Below the pieces are notes generated by a model. It had not been told where the DNA came from and searched no databases. It was given only the letters and a program-made list of their open reading frames with translations. The position numbers and the translations under genes are program-made. From Candidatus Latescibacterota bacterium (GTDB taxonomy: Bacteria; Latescibacterota; UBA2968; UBA8231), in contig RKRN01000295.1 in NCBI GenBank assembly GCA_007571365.1, forward strand, positions 1 to 52,883: a DNA stretch of 52,883 nt, given 5' to 3'. Positions 6,895 through 13,864 of the stretch are shown one piece after another (position 1 is the first letter of the stretch; each line of letters starts with the position of its first letter).

Positions 6895-8787
6895 TCATAG
6901 GTAGGTTATCGCAGTAGGGTGATTTTTCGCACGATAATTTGAATTCGCCGAACGGAAGGTGATGTTGCCGGCACTGGCATTGAGCGTGCCCGCGACAATT
7001 AGTTCGGCCTTGGTGGCGTCGCTGCCGCCGTTCGTATCATCGCGGTTGGCTAGAAATAAGACTTCCGTCCCCGCAGCCACCGTCAGCGTATCTCCTGAAG
7101 CAACTGTCACGTCGCCGCCCACCTTTACGGTTCCGCTCCAAGTAACACTCTCGATAGTGCCCGCCCAGAATGGACTCAGATCGGCCGTCAAATTGGTGCC
7201 GCTAGGACGAATGTCAACAACTCTTACGTTTGAATTCTCACCCGGTACGGCCGGATCGTGAGTGGGGCCCCATCGTTTGCTACTGGGGGATGTAAAGTCG
7301 GTAAAGGCCGTTTTCTCCGCAGAACCGGGAAAGAGATCGCTATTGTATCTTGAATCATCGGAGTTATTATCCGCCTCTACCAGATCAATAAAATCGTATT
7401 TACGTCCATTTATATCTCTTATATGCCATATCAGCAGACCATCACTATCTGCTGAAGCAGGTCCTCGATTCCAGCCCTCACCGAGTTGTCTGTTTTCAAT
7501 AAGAAAAAAATCGCTCGGATTGGTGAATGCCTTGATTCGATATACGTCGTCTTGGTAGGACGCTCTGGCCGAAGAGTAAGATAGCGTCTCGTTTTCCATT
7601 AAACCTGTGACATTGGTTGGAGTAAGCCAGCCCAACTCGGCTCGGTGATGCGGCGACAGCGGAGCGGGATTGTCGCCACGGGATCCTACTTTCTTGTTTC
7701 CCCCGTCGGCCATAAGGCCCCACTTATGATAATCCCGGTTATGGGGATTATTCCTAGTAGCATATTTATCTCCCAGTCCCAGAACATGACCGAATTCGTG
7801 ACAGTGGACCCCGATATGGGAAAAATTGGCGTAATTTCTTTCCACATTTCTGGGATCCTCCGGCACCGGATACGCCCACCGCTCGGACATGGTGTAGTTG
7901 TGTTTCCTGAGTTCATAGCTAGGATGCAGGCCCTTTTCTTTTGTGTCTGTTGTCGGATCGTCAACGTACATGTTGCCGGCATAAATGATGCAAATTATCC
8001 TCCTCGCATTCCGCGAAACGTCGATCTTTTGCTGACTTGCGGCCGAATCAAGGGCTGCTCTTCTAAAGTGTGCTCGGGCATCCTTCTGTCTCGTATGGAA
8101 ATTGCTCTTGGTGTCCCCTAGGGTAATCCATATGGGGATGTTCGTGCCAGGCTTGACTCGGTTGGCCACTCGCCCCTTGAGCGTATAGCTCTCCTTCGAC
8201 ATATCGGCCCAATACTGACGCATGCTGCCATAGACGGGTTCGTTATCCGGCGAGAACCCCGTATATTGGCTCCCAAAGAGCATCGTCTCAAAGTGACTCA
8301 CCGTGTATTCGGGGTAGGCCCCTTTGCCGCCGCCGGGCAGCCCCACCATCGGCCAATCGTGCGGATTCTGATGCTTGACATCGGAAAACTCCACCAAGAG
8401 GACAATCAGTGAGTCCGGCAAAGTCACCTCACTCGTAGCGGCGGCCCCGGCCGCCGCTTGCTGCCAAGCACTCAGGGCCTGCGTGTTGTCCTGTTTCAGC
8501 CGCGCCAGAGCACTCGACCCATCGTCTATACCGGCACGCACCGAACTCGGACTCTTACCTCCAGTGCTGTCGTAGCGGAAGTAATAGTAATATCCAGTGC
8601 TTGCATCCTTCACCACGTACCCGTGCGGGGTGGACAGATAATGGCCGAATTCATCGACGAACTCGCGCACGGTAAATTGGGTGCCATCGGGCTGCACCAG
8701 CACCTTGGTGCCAAATTGTTCGACGATTCCCAAGACCGATTGCATCGAACCGAAAAGCAGGATAGCAAGCAGGATAAGACGCGACAT
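6895..8787 (-). CDS. Secreted M6-family-like metalloprotease, C-terminus apparently truncated
   Basis: The 630-residue product has a signal peptide and an AGAGGA sequence upstream. The zinc-binding motif H-E-F-G-H-V-L-G-L-G-D is at residues 330-340 in the M6 (immune inhibitor A-like) layout, preceded by an N-terminal region with L-I-V-L-L-V-E-F-S-D typical of that group. This is inferred to be an extracellular endopeptidase. From about residue 540 a Gly/Thr/Val-rich stretch (G-G-D-V-T-V-A-S-G-D-T-L-T-V-A-A-G-T) looks like the start of a beta-helical or linker module. It stops abruptly, 20 bases before the adjacent pseudogene, and lacks a PNGDG/FlgD tail. I infer loss of its C-terminal part by deletion. 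Base composition is more AT-rich than in the flanking surface genes. Two short remnants of its 5' end lie at 9845-9898 and 10986-11039. Confidence 0.8.
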   Translation of the reverse strand: MSRLILLAILLFGSMQSVLGIVEQFGTKVLVQPDGTQFTVREFVDEFGHYLSTPHGYVVKDASTGYYYYFRYDSTGGKSPSSVRAGIDDGSSALARLKQDNTQALSAWQQAAAGAAATSEVTLPDSLIVLLVEFSDVKHQNPHDWPMVGLPGGGKGAYPEYTVSHFETMLFGSQYTGFSPDNEPVYGSMRQYWADMSKESYTLKGRVANRVKPGTNIPIWITLGDTKSNFHTRQKDARAHFRRAALDSAASQQKIDVSRNARRIICIIYAGNMYVDDPTTDTKEKGLHPSYELRKHNYTMSERWAYPVPEDPRNVERNYANFSHIGVHCHEFGHVLGLGDKYATRNNPHNRDYHKWGLMADGGNKKVGSRGDNPAPLSPHHRAELGWLTPTNVTGLMENETLSYSSARASYQDDVYRIKAFTNPSDFFLIENRQLGEGWNRGPASADSDGLLIWHIRDINGRKYDFIDLVEADNNSDDSRYNSDLFPGSAEKTAFTDFTSPSSKRWGPTHDPAVPGENSNVRVVDIRPSGTNLTADLSPFWAGTIESVTWSGTVKVGGDVTVASGDTLTVAAGTEVLFLANRDDTNGGSDATKAELIVAGTLNASAGNITFRSANSNYRAKNHPTAITYL

Positions 8788-8819
8788 GATGAGTATATCC
8801 TCTGTTAGGAATGGTAGTG

Positions 8820-9791
8820 TTATTTTTGCTGAGTGCTAGGGACTGCCAGCATCGCCTTCAACCGGCCGAAGGATATATTTCCCACCGCAGTGGCACGACC
8901 CAGCCGCTCATATGACTTCAGACGACGTGTGTATGAACTGAGGGGATTCAACCGATAAGAACAGAAAAGAGTGCCGATCTGCGGGGAGATTATCAACTCC
9001 TCGAATTTGAAACTAAACCTATATACCTCGGATACGCCCCAATCAAGTAGCAACGCTCGCCACATTTCCGTCGTAGCACCGGTATCACCGTCAAGACCAA
9101 GCTGCTTCAAACTCTCCAGTTCCAGTCCAAACGGGCCCAGTCGGAGCATCTCAATATTAAAAAAGTCCCTTCCGCTGGATACGAATGGTCTGTCATACCC
9201 GCCGTACCCTAAAGGATGCATTGGATCGGGGTGGGAAGAAAAAAAATAACGCCCATATCCGTTCGCCTCGAACCAAGCTGTTTGGGCGTCCCAACTTGTG
9301 AGCTCTTCTGGTAACGGGATCGGGTCTATCCATATATCCCAGTAGAGCGTTTCGCTTTGGGTCTCCGGGTCATACTGCCACGTTCTGCCCTCGTCATCCA
9401 CTCGGTAGAGGCTCCTATCGCGGGTTAGGATGGTGCCGGTCGCAGTGTCGTAGTAGAGCCCACTCTCATGGAGGGAACTGCTCGAAATGTCGTATTCGGT
9501 GATTTCCAACTCGAAATAGGTCTGCCCAGCCAATTCATGGCGGGCGATGATACGGGCGATGATATTGCCCACGGCCACAGAACTGGACGCGTAGGTCCAC
9601 TGGTCGCCGACCGCTAGGTTCTGAGGCAGCGGAAAGGGGTGATCAAAGAACAGGTCAAGGTGCCCCTCCGCTACACAAGCCGTGGCGGCCAACCCCGTGC
9701 TGCCCCCAAGGACCAGCAAGCCGATAAAGAGCTTGGTCAGCATAACACGCCTCGACTTCAACCGCGACGATGAATTACTGGCATGGTTCAT
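8820..9791 (-). CDS. Secreted protein of unknown family, tandem copy 2
   Basis: The 323-residue product begins with a long basic n-region and a hydrophobic stretch ending around A-A-T-A-C-V-A-E. This is a Sec signal, possibly with a weak lipobox at the Cys. AGGAGG lies seven bases before the ATG. The mature part has V-G-D-Q-W-T-Y and Y-Y-D-x-x-T-G-T-I-L-T-R-D, suggesting a beta-rich fold, and no catalytic motif is seen. Its first 160 residues are almost identical to those of the copy at 9931-10932; the middle diverges and the ends match again. The C-terminus I-S-F-G-R-L-K resembles the S-W-G-x-x-K tails of the CBM9-like proteins. It lies 32 bases upstream of the M6-like protease and is probably in the same transcript. 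Confidence 0.75.
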   Translation of the reverse strand: MNHASNSSSRLKSRRVMLTKLFIGLLVLGGSTGLAATACVAEGHLDLFFDHPFPLPQNLAVGDQWTYASSSVAVGNIIARIIARHELAGQTYFELEITEYDISSSSLHESGLYYDTATGTILTRDRSLYRVDDEGRTWQYDPETQSETLYWDIWIDPIPLPEELTSWDAQTAWFEANGYGRYFFSSHPDPMHPLGYGGYDRPFVSSGRDFFNIEMLRLGPFGLELESLKQLGLDGDTGATTEMWRALLLDWGVSEVYRFSFKFEELIISPQIGTLFCSYRLNPLSSYTRRLKSYERLGRATAVGNISFGRLKAMLAVPSTQQK

Positions 9792-9844
9792 GGCGAAACC
9801 TCCTTAGCGAGAAAATTAGCTGCTCAAAAGCCCCGTCGCGTCAA

Positions 9845-9898
9845 ATGATTCGACGATCGCCAAGACCGATTGCATGCAAGCAGGATAAGACGCGACAT
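9845..9898 (-). pseudogene. 5' remnant of an M6-protease gene
   Basis: About 54 bases match the start and signal-peptide region of the protease gene at 8787, with an internal gap. The match extends upstream through the GATATATCC leader to the end of the unknown-family gene. The remnant reads M-S-R-L-I-L-L-A and then loses frame. It is joined abruptly to the upstream region of the next tandem unit. Confidence 0.75.
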
Positions 9899-9930
9899 GA
9901 TGGATATATCCTTTGTTAGGAAGGGTATGG

Positions 9931-10932
9931 TTATTTCTGCTGTGCGCTGGGCTTTGCCAGCCTCTCCTTCAACCGGCCGAAGGATATGGCTTCCACCGAA
10001 GTGGCACGACCACGCCGCTCATACGATATCAGGCTACGGGTGTATGAACGGAAAGGATCCGGCGAATAAGAACTGTGAATAGTGCCGATCTGCGGGGAGA
10101 TTATCAACTCCTCGAATTTGAAACTAAATTTATATAACTCGGATACACCCCAATCAAGCAGCGACGCTCGCCACTCGCCGGTATAACTGTCAAGACCAAG
10201 CCACTTCAAACCCTCCAGTTCTAGGCCAACCGGACCCAGGCGGGTTGGCTCAAGCAGAAAAGAATGATTCCTTTTGCGGAATGCGCCTAATTCTAAAGCC
10301 TTGCCGCGAAATACGAAGGGTCTGTCATACCCGGCCCACTCTAGTACATAATTCGTCGTTGGCCCGGGTAGAAAGAACAAAAGAATATATCGCTTATATC
10401 CGTTTTCCTGAATCCAAGCTCCATAGGCACCCCAATTTGTGGCTGCGTCTGGGAACGGTATCGGGTCTATCCATATATCCCAGTAGAGCGTTTCGCTTTT
10501 CGTCGCCGCATCATACTGCCATGTTCTGCCCTCGTCATCCACCCGGTAGAGCCGCCTATCGCGGGTTAGGATGGTGCCGGTCGAAATGTCGTAGTAGAGC
10601 CCACTCTCATGGAGGGAACTGCTTGAAATGTCGTATTCGGTGATTTCCAACTCGAAATAGGTCTGCCCGGCCAATTCATGGCGGGCGATGATACGGGCGA
10701 TGATATTGCCCACGGTCACAGAACTGGACGCGTAGGTCCACTGGTCGCCGACCGCCAGGTTCTGAGGCAGCGGAAAGGGGTGATCAAAGAACAGGTCAAG
10801 GTGCCCCTCCGCTACACAAGCCGCAGGAGCCAACACCGTACTGCCCATCAGGACCAGTAACCCGATAAAGAACTTGCTCAGGATAAAACGCCTCGACTGC
10901 AACCGCGACGATGAATTACTGGCATGGTTCAT
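9931..10932 (-). CDS. Secreted protein of unknown family, tandem copy 1
   Basis: The 333-residue product is a paralogue of 8820-9791, with the same M-N-H-A-S-N-S-S-S-R-L start, the same AGGAGG spacing and a similar signal sequence. The N-terminal half is nearly identical. Residues of roughly 165-230 differ (extra K-R-N-H-S-F-L-L-E-P segment), and the end reads I-S-F-G-R-L-K-E-R-L. The two genes start 1141 bases apart, which is the length of the tandem unit. No function can be assigned. Sequence identity is high enough to suggest recent duplication followed by change in the middle third. Confidence 0.75.
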   Translation of the reverse strand: MNHASNSSSRLQSRRFILSKFFIGLLVLMGSTVLAPAACVAEGHLDLFFDHPFPLPQNLAVGDQWTYASSSVTVGNIIARIIARHELAGQTYFELEITEYDISSSSLHESGLYYDISTGTILTRDRRLYRVDDEGRTWQYDAATKSETLYWDIWIDPIPFPDAATNWGAYGAWIQENGYKRYILLFFLPGPTTNYVLEWAGYDRPFVFRGKALELGAFRKRNHSFLLEPTRLGPVGLELEGLKWLGLDSYTGEWRASLLDWGVSELYKFSFKFEELIISPQIGTIHSSYSPDPFRSYTRSLISYERRGRATSVEAISFGRLKERLAKPSAQQK

Positions 10933-10985
10933 GGCAAAACCTCCTCAGCGAGAAAATTAGCTGCTCAAAAGCCCCGTCGCGTCAA

Positions 10986-11039
10986 GTGATTCGACGATCG
11001 GCCAAGCCGCTTGCATGCGGGCAGAATAAGACGCGACAT
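10986..11039 (-). pseudogene. Second 5' remnant of an M6-protease gene
   Basis: This piece is the same as the remnant at 9845-9898 and has the same junction to the upstream sequence of the unknown-family gene. The deletion therefore predates the tandem duplication. It follows the chimeric fragment at 11072-11305 as the other remnant follows gene 9931-10932. Confidence 0.7.
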
Positions 11040-11071
11040 GATGGATATATCCTTTGTTAGGAAGGGTATGG

Positions 11072-11305
11072 TTATTTCTGCTGAGCACTAGGGACTGCCA
11101 GCCTCTCCTTCAGCCGGCCGAAAGATACATCCGCCACCGACGTTGACACACCGCCTCGTTCATACGACAGCAGAGTATGGGTGAGGCGACGACCATCTGT
11201 GTATGGCGCAAAGGAATTATTGGGGAAATACCACGCCTCCCACTGCTGTGCCTTGGTGTTTACTGCAAAGACCGCTGGAGCATGGGCAAAACCAATGGCT
11301 ACCAC
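11072..11305 (-). pseudogene. Chimeric fragment: start of a long-type discoidin gene fused to the end of the unknown-family gene
   Basis: The 77-codon open frame begins with a GTG and lacks a Shine-Dalgarno sequence. Its first half, with V-F-A-V-N-T-K-A-Q-Q-W-E-A-W, matches the beginning of the long-type gene at 6585. Its second half, from S-Y-E-R-G-G to S-F-G-R-L-K-E-R-L-A-V-P-S-A-Q-Q-K, matches the last 35 residues of the secreted family at 8820 and 9931. It lies six bases after the stop of the short-type gene at 11312, the position expected for a long-type partner. I read it as debris of two large deletions that happened to stay in frame, though expression of a small product is not excluded. 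Confidence 0.8.
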
Positions 11306-11311
11306 TACTTT

Positions 11312-13243
11312 TTAGTACGCGACACCCATGCTGCCCGAGCGCACCAACGTTCCACGCTCCGTGCGGACTTGCACCACAGCGAGGTATAGCCCCGGCGGGA
11401 CTACCTGCCCTTGCTCGTCGCGCCCGTCCCAAGCCACGGCATAAGCACCGCTAGTGCTCTCAGCGTCGAGGATGGTATGCACGGGGCGCCCGGCCAAATC
11501 GAAAATTTCAACAACCACGGCCACTGGCTTCACTAACTGCAACAGGCTGTAGATTAGCTCTACTTGGTCGTTGATGCCGTCCCCATTGGGGGTGAAGACC
11601 GGATGGCTCACCGCCAAGGGAGATACCAAGCGGCTGGCCGAAGCGGCCGTCGTCAGCACCCGCAGGGCATTGGTCAGCACTTCTGGGTTGGCGTCGCCGG
11701 GCTGTACGCGCTGCGGTACGCCGCCCGCGTCCTGCGCGTCGAATACTTCGGCCTCAACCGAAGTGCCTTGGACGAAAATCTGCGCGTCGAACACGGCCCG
11801 CATGTGGTGAATGCCGGTCTCCGGCCGCTGGGCGGCAAAGAAGATGGTCAGACTGCCCAGCTCCGCTTGTATGCTGTCGGGCGCGACCGCGACTTTGTCT
11901 TGTCCGGTGAAGAACTGCCGAAACACGGGCGTCGATTGGGGGGTGAGGATGCGCAGGGCGTCAAAGCCGGTGTCCGCCTCCTCAATTTGGGCTACGACAT
12001 CGTAGGCAAATGTCGTAAAGTCGCCGGCGGTTACAATTGGCACATCGCCGGGGGGCCGGGGGATGTCTAGCTGAGAAATCTCGGCCACCAAAAGCTGGGC
12101 CACCGGCGGGATCGTATGTTCGATGCTCAGCGATGTGAGCCGTAGGCCGTCGAGGATCGCGCCGCTTTCGATGCGCACCTCAAACTGAAAGTAGCGCCTT
12201 GGGCTGGGTAGTTGGATGGGCTGGCCGGACTCGGTGAAGGGGGGCGACCACAGGCTCCAGTTGACTTGGTCGTCGTCAATCGGGCCGCGCACACTTTCGT
12301 CGAGGGCCTTGTACTCATCTTCGGTGACGACCTGTCGCTCGCGGGTAAACAGGTCGGTGTACTCGTAATAGACCCGGGGGTTGTCGTCTAGCCCGGTGCG
12401 CATCACCACCGTCAAATCGGCGTCAGCGGCTGGCTCGACGACGAGCTCGTCGTCGCTTTGACGCAGCTTTTCTAGGGTCCATTCCATGCGGCTGAAATTA
12501 GCGGACTCGCCGAGGTCAATGACCTTCGAGCGATAAGAGCCGGCCGGCGCAAAGCCGGTGCCAAAGAGCTGGAATTCGGCCAGTTCAAATGGATTGGCCG
12601 AAGTGACTTCTAATTCGATATAGCGGACAAATTGCAGGGGAAAGTCGATCTGCGCCGTGTTTTCGCGGGTAAAGTCAACGCGCTTGATGGGAGTGTAAAT
12701 AGGCTCTTCCCGCTCGTTGAAGTTGGCGCCGTTGTTGACCTTGAGTACGTAGCCGCGGATGTAGTCTTCGCTGAATGGCCGCCCCTCTGAGCTGACGCCG
12801 GCCAAGCGCGGAAAAAACGCAATGCGATTGGCCGGGAAGCGGGTGCCCAAGTCAAAGAAAAACTTGGTGCCGTCTTGGGCGATGCCAAAACGCTTAAACG
12901 CGAGGTGCGTGGAGGTGGTGTCGACGCCATCGACTATTTCCAAGAGGGGGCGCACGACGGCTACGTTGTCCCAGATCAGGGCTTGGCCCCGCTCTTCCAC
13001 GTAGCCGGTGGGAAACCCGTCGACCCAAGTCAGGCTCGGAATGACGTTGTCTTTAGAGGTAAAGGCCACCAGTTGGATGGCCCCCGGCCGGTCGAAACTC
13101 ATCGCGGTCGAAAGCAGCTCGTGCTCGCGCCAAGCAGCCCCTTGGTCGCCGCCGACTGTCCACTGGCGGACTTCGGCGGCCGCGGGCTGGGACGCGAGGA
13201 TCACCGCCACCGTGCATAGTGAAATTGTCGAATGCCAGCGCAT
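11312..13243 (-). CDS. Short-type secreted discoidin-like protein with PNGDG/FlgD-Ig-like C-terminus
   Basis: The 643-residue product has a signal peptide ending at A-A-A, then the short-type N-terminal motif W-T-V-G-G...A-A-W-R-E-H-E. One discoidin-like module follows (roughly 90-240, F-F-F-D-L-G-T-R-F and later E-F-Q-L-F-G-T-G-F). The family-specific region has N-W-S-L-W-S-P-P-F and S-P-R-R-Y-F-Q-F. The C-terminal domain has F-T-P-N-G-D-G-I-N-D near 551 and W-D-G-R-D-E-Q-G-Q-V-V-P-P-G-L-Y, ending G-V-A-Y. It is inferred to be exported and surface-attached. Its long-type neighbour has decayed to the chimeric fragment just downstream, and a decayed near-copy of this gene stands at 6602-6875. 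Confidence 0.85.
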   Translation of the reverse strand: MRWHSTISLCTVAVILASQPAAAEVRQWTVGGDQGAAWREHELLSTAMSFDRPGAIQLVAFTSKDNVIPSLTWVDGFPTGYVEERGQALIWDNVAVVRPLLEIVDGVDTTSTHLAFKRFGIAQDGTKFFFDLGTRFPANRIAFFPRLAGVSSEGRPFSEDYIRGYVLKVNNGANFNEREEPIYTPIKRVDFTRENTAQIDFPLQFVRYIELEVTSANPFELAEFQLFGTGFAPAGSYRSKVIDLGESANFSRMEWTLEKLRQSDDELVVEPAADADLTVVMRTGLDDNPRVYYEYTDLFTRERQVVTEDEYKALDESVRGPIDDDQVNWSLWSPPFTESGQPIQLPSPRRYFQFEVRIESGAILDGLRLTSLSIEHTIPPVAQLLVAEISQLDIPRPPGDVPIVTAGDFTTFAYDVVAQIEEADTGFDALRILTPQSTPVFRQFFTGQDKVAVAPDSIQAELGSLTIFFAAQRPETGIHHMRAVFDAQIFVQGTSVEAEVFDAQDAGGVPQRVQPGDANPEVLTNALRVLTTAASASRLVSPLAVSHPVFTPNGDGINDQVELIYSLLQLVKPVAVVVEIFDLAGRPVHTILDAESTSGAYAVAWDGRDEQGQVVPPGLYLAVVQVRTERGTLVRSGSMGVAY

Positions 13244-13612
13244 GGGTTAGGACTCCGCGGTTTGTATGGTAGTATCGAAGTTTAAAAATTCTCGTCGGAC
13301 CGTTTCAATGGGCGGTCGGGAGGCTCCTAGAATTGGGCGTTTTTGCGGGCGAGACTCCGTTGCTACATAGGTTTTGCTGGGCTCAAAGGGCCATAAGAAG
13401 AATTTTACTGCTGTTATGCAGTCGCTCGTTATCGTCAGCCCCTTGCTGGCCCCCGGTGCCCTTCCAGTACGCCATGCGGGACCCCGGGCGGAGCGGGCGG
13501 AAGCCGCAGGGCCTGCCCGGCGAAGGCCGGGGACTGGGTAACGTCAGATTCTAAAATGCTTCTAGTACTAATCGTATGAATTAATGTTGCATCCAATATC
13601 CAAAAATAGCCC

Positions 13613-13641
13613 CCTGGGAGCGCGGGCGTCTCGCCCGCCCC
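13613..13641 (-). repeat. GC-rich dispersed intergenic repeat, inverted copy
   Basis: CCTGGGAGCGCGGGCGTCTC followed by GCCCGCCCC is the reverse complement of the repeat ending at 380, matching it over more than 20 bases. Confidence 0.75.
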
Positions 13642-13811
13642 TCCTTGGCCTGTGTTGGCAGACACCTGCCTGCCCGGCCTAGTGCTCAAATATAAATGCA
13701 AGATTGCTATGTCTGATTGGTATAACAACTCCTCGTTCAAGCACGGCTCTAAAAGCCTGTCTGTGGAAACGGGTGGCGCGGTAAAGCCGCGCCTTTGGCG
13801 AGAATGACATA

Positions 13812-13836
13812 GGGGCGGGCCGCCCGCGTTCCGAGG
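13812..13836 (+). repeat. GC-rich dispersed intergenic repeat, diverged copy
   Basis: GGGGCGGGCCGCCCGCGTTC followed by CGAGG keeps the palindromic core and the flanking GTTCC/GCTCC-AGG part of the repeat seen at 339-380. It lies 29 bases beyond the stop of the discoidin gene that ends at 13865, so it may also act as a hairpin in that transcript. Confidence 0.5.
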
Positions 13837-13864
13837 ATTGCCCAGCGAGTTTTGTTAGCGTCTC

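Larger units (their letters stand above)
13244..13864. other. 621-base intergenic region rich in dispersed repeats
   Basis: No credible gene is seen on either strand; the longest frames run through repeats without start signals. It holds an inverted copy of the GC-rich repeat at 13613-13641 and a diverged one at 13812-13836. A possible worn-down MITE-like element lies at 13408-13547, with ends CTGCTGTTATGC and GGGTAACGTCAG. These ends resemble those of the better-preserved element at 51491-51642. Confidence 0.6.

Noticed and set aside
13408-13547. Second MITE-like element
   Set aside because: Ends match each other at only about 8 of 12 bases, so it is mentioned as possible but not called as a feature of its own.
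13435-13740. 101-codon minus-strand frame in the 13 kb gap
   Set aside because: Composed of dispersed repeats; no start signals and no protein-like features.
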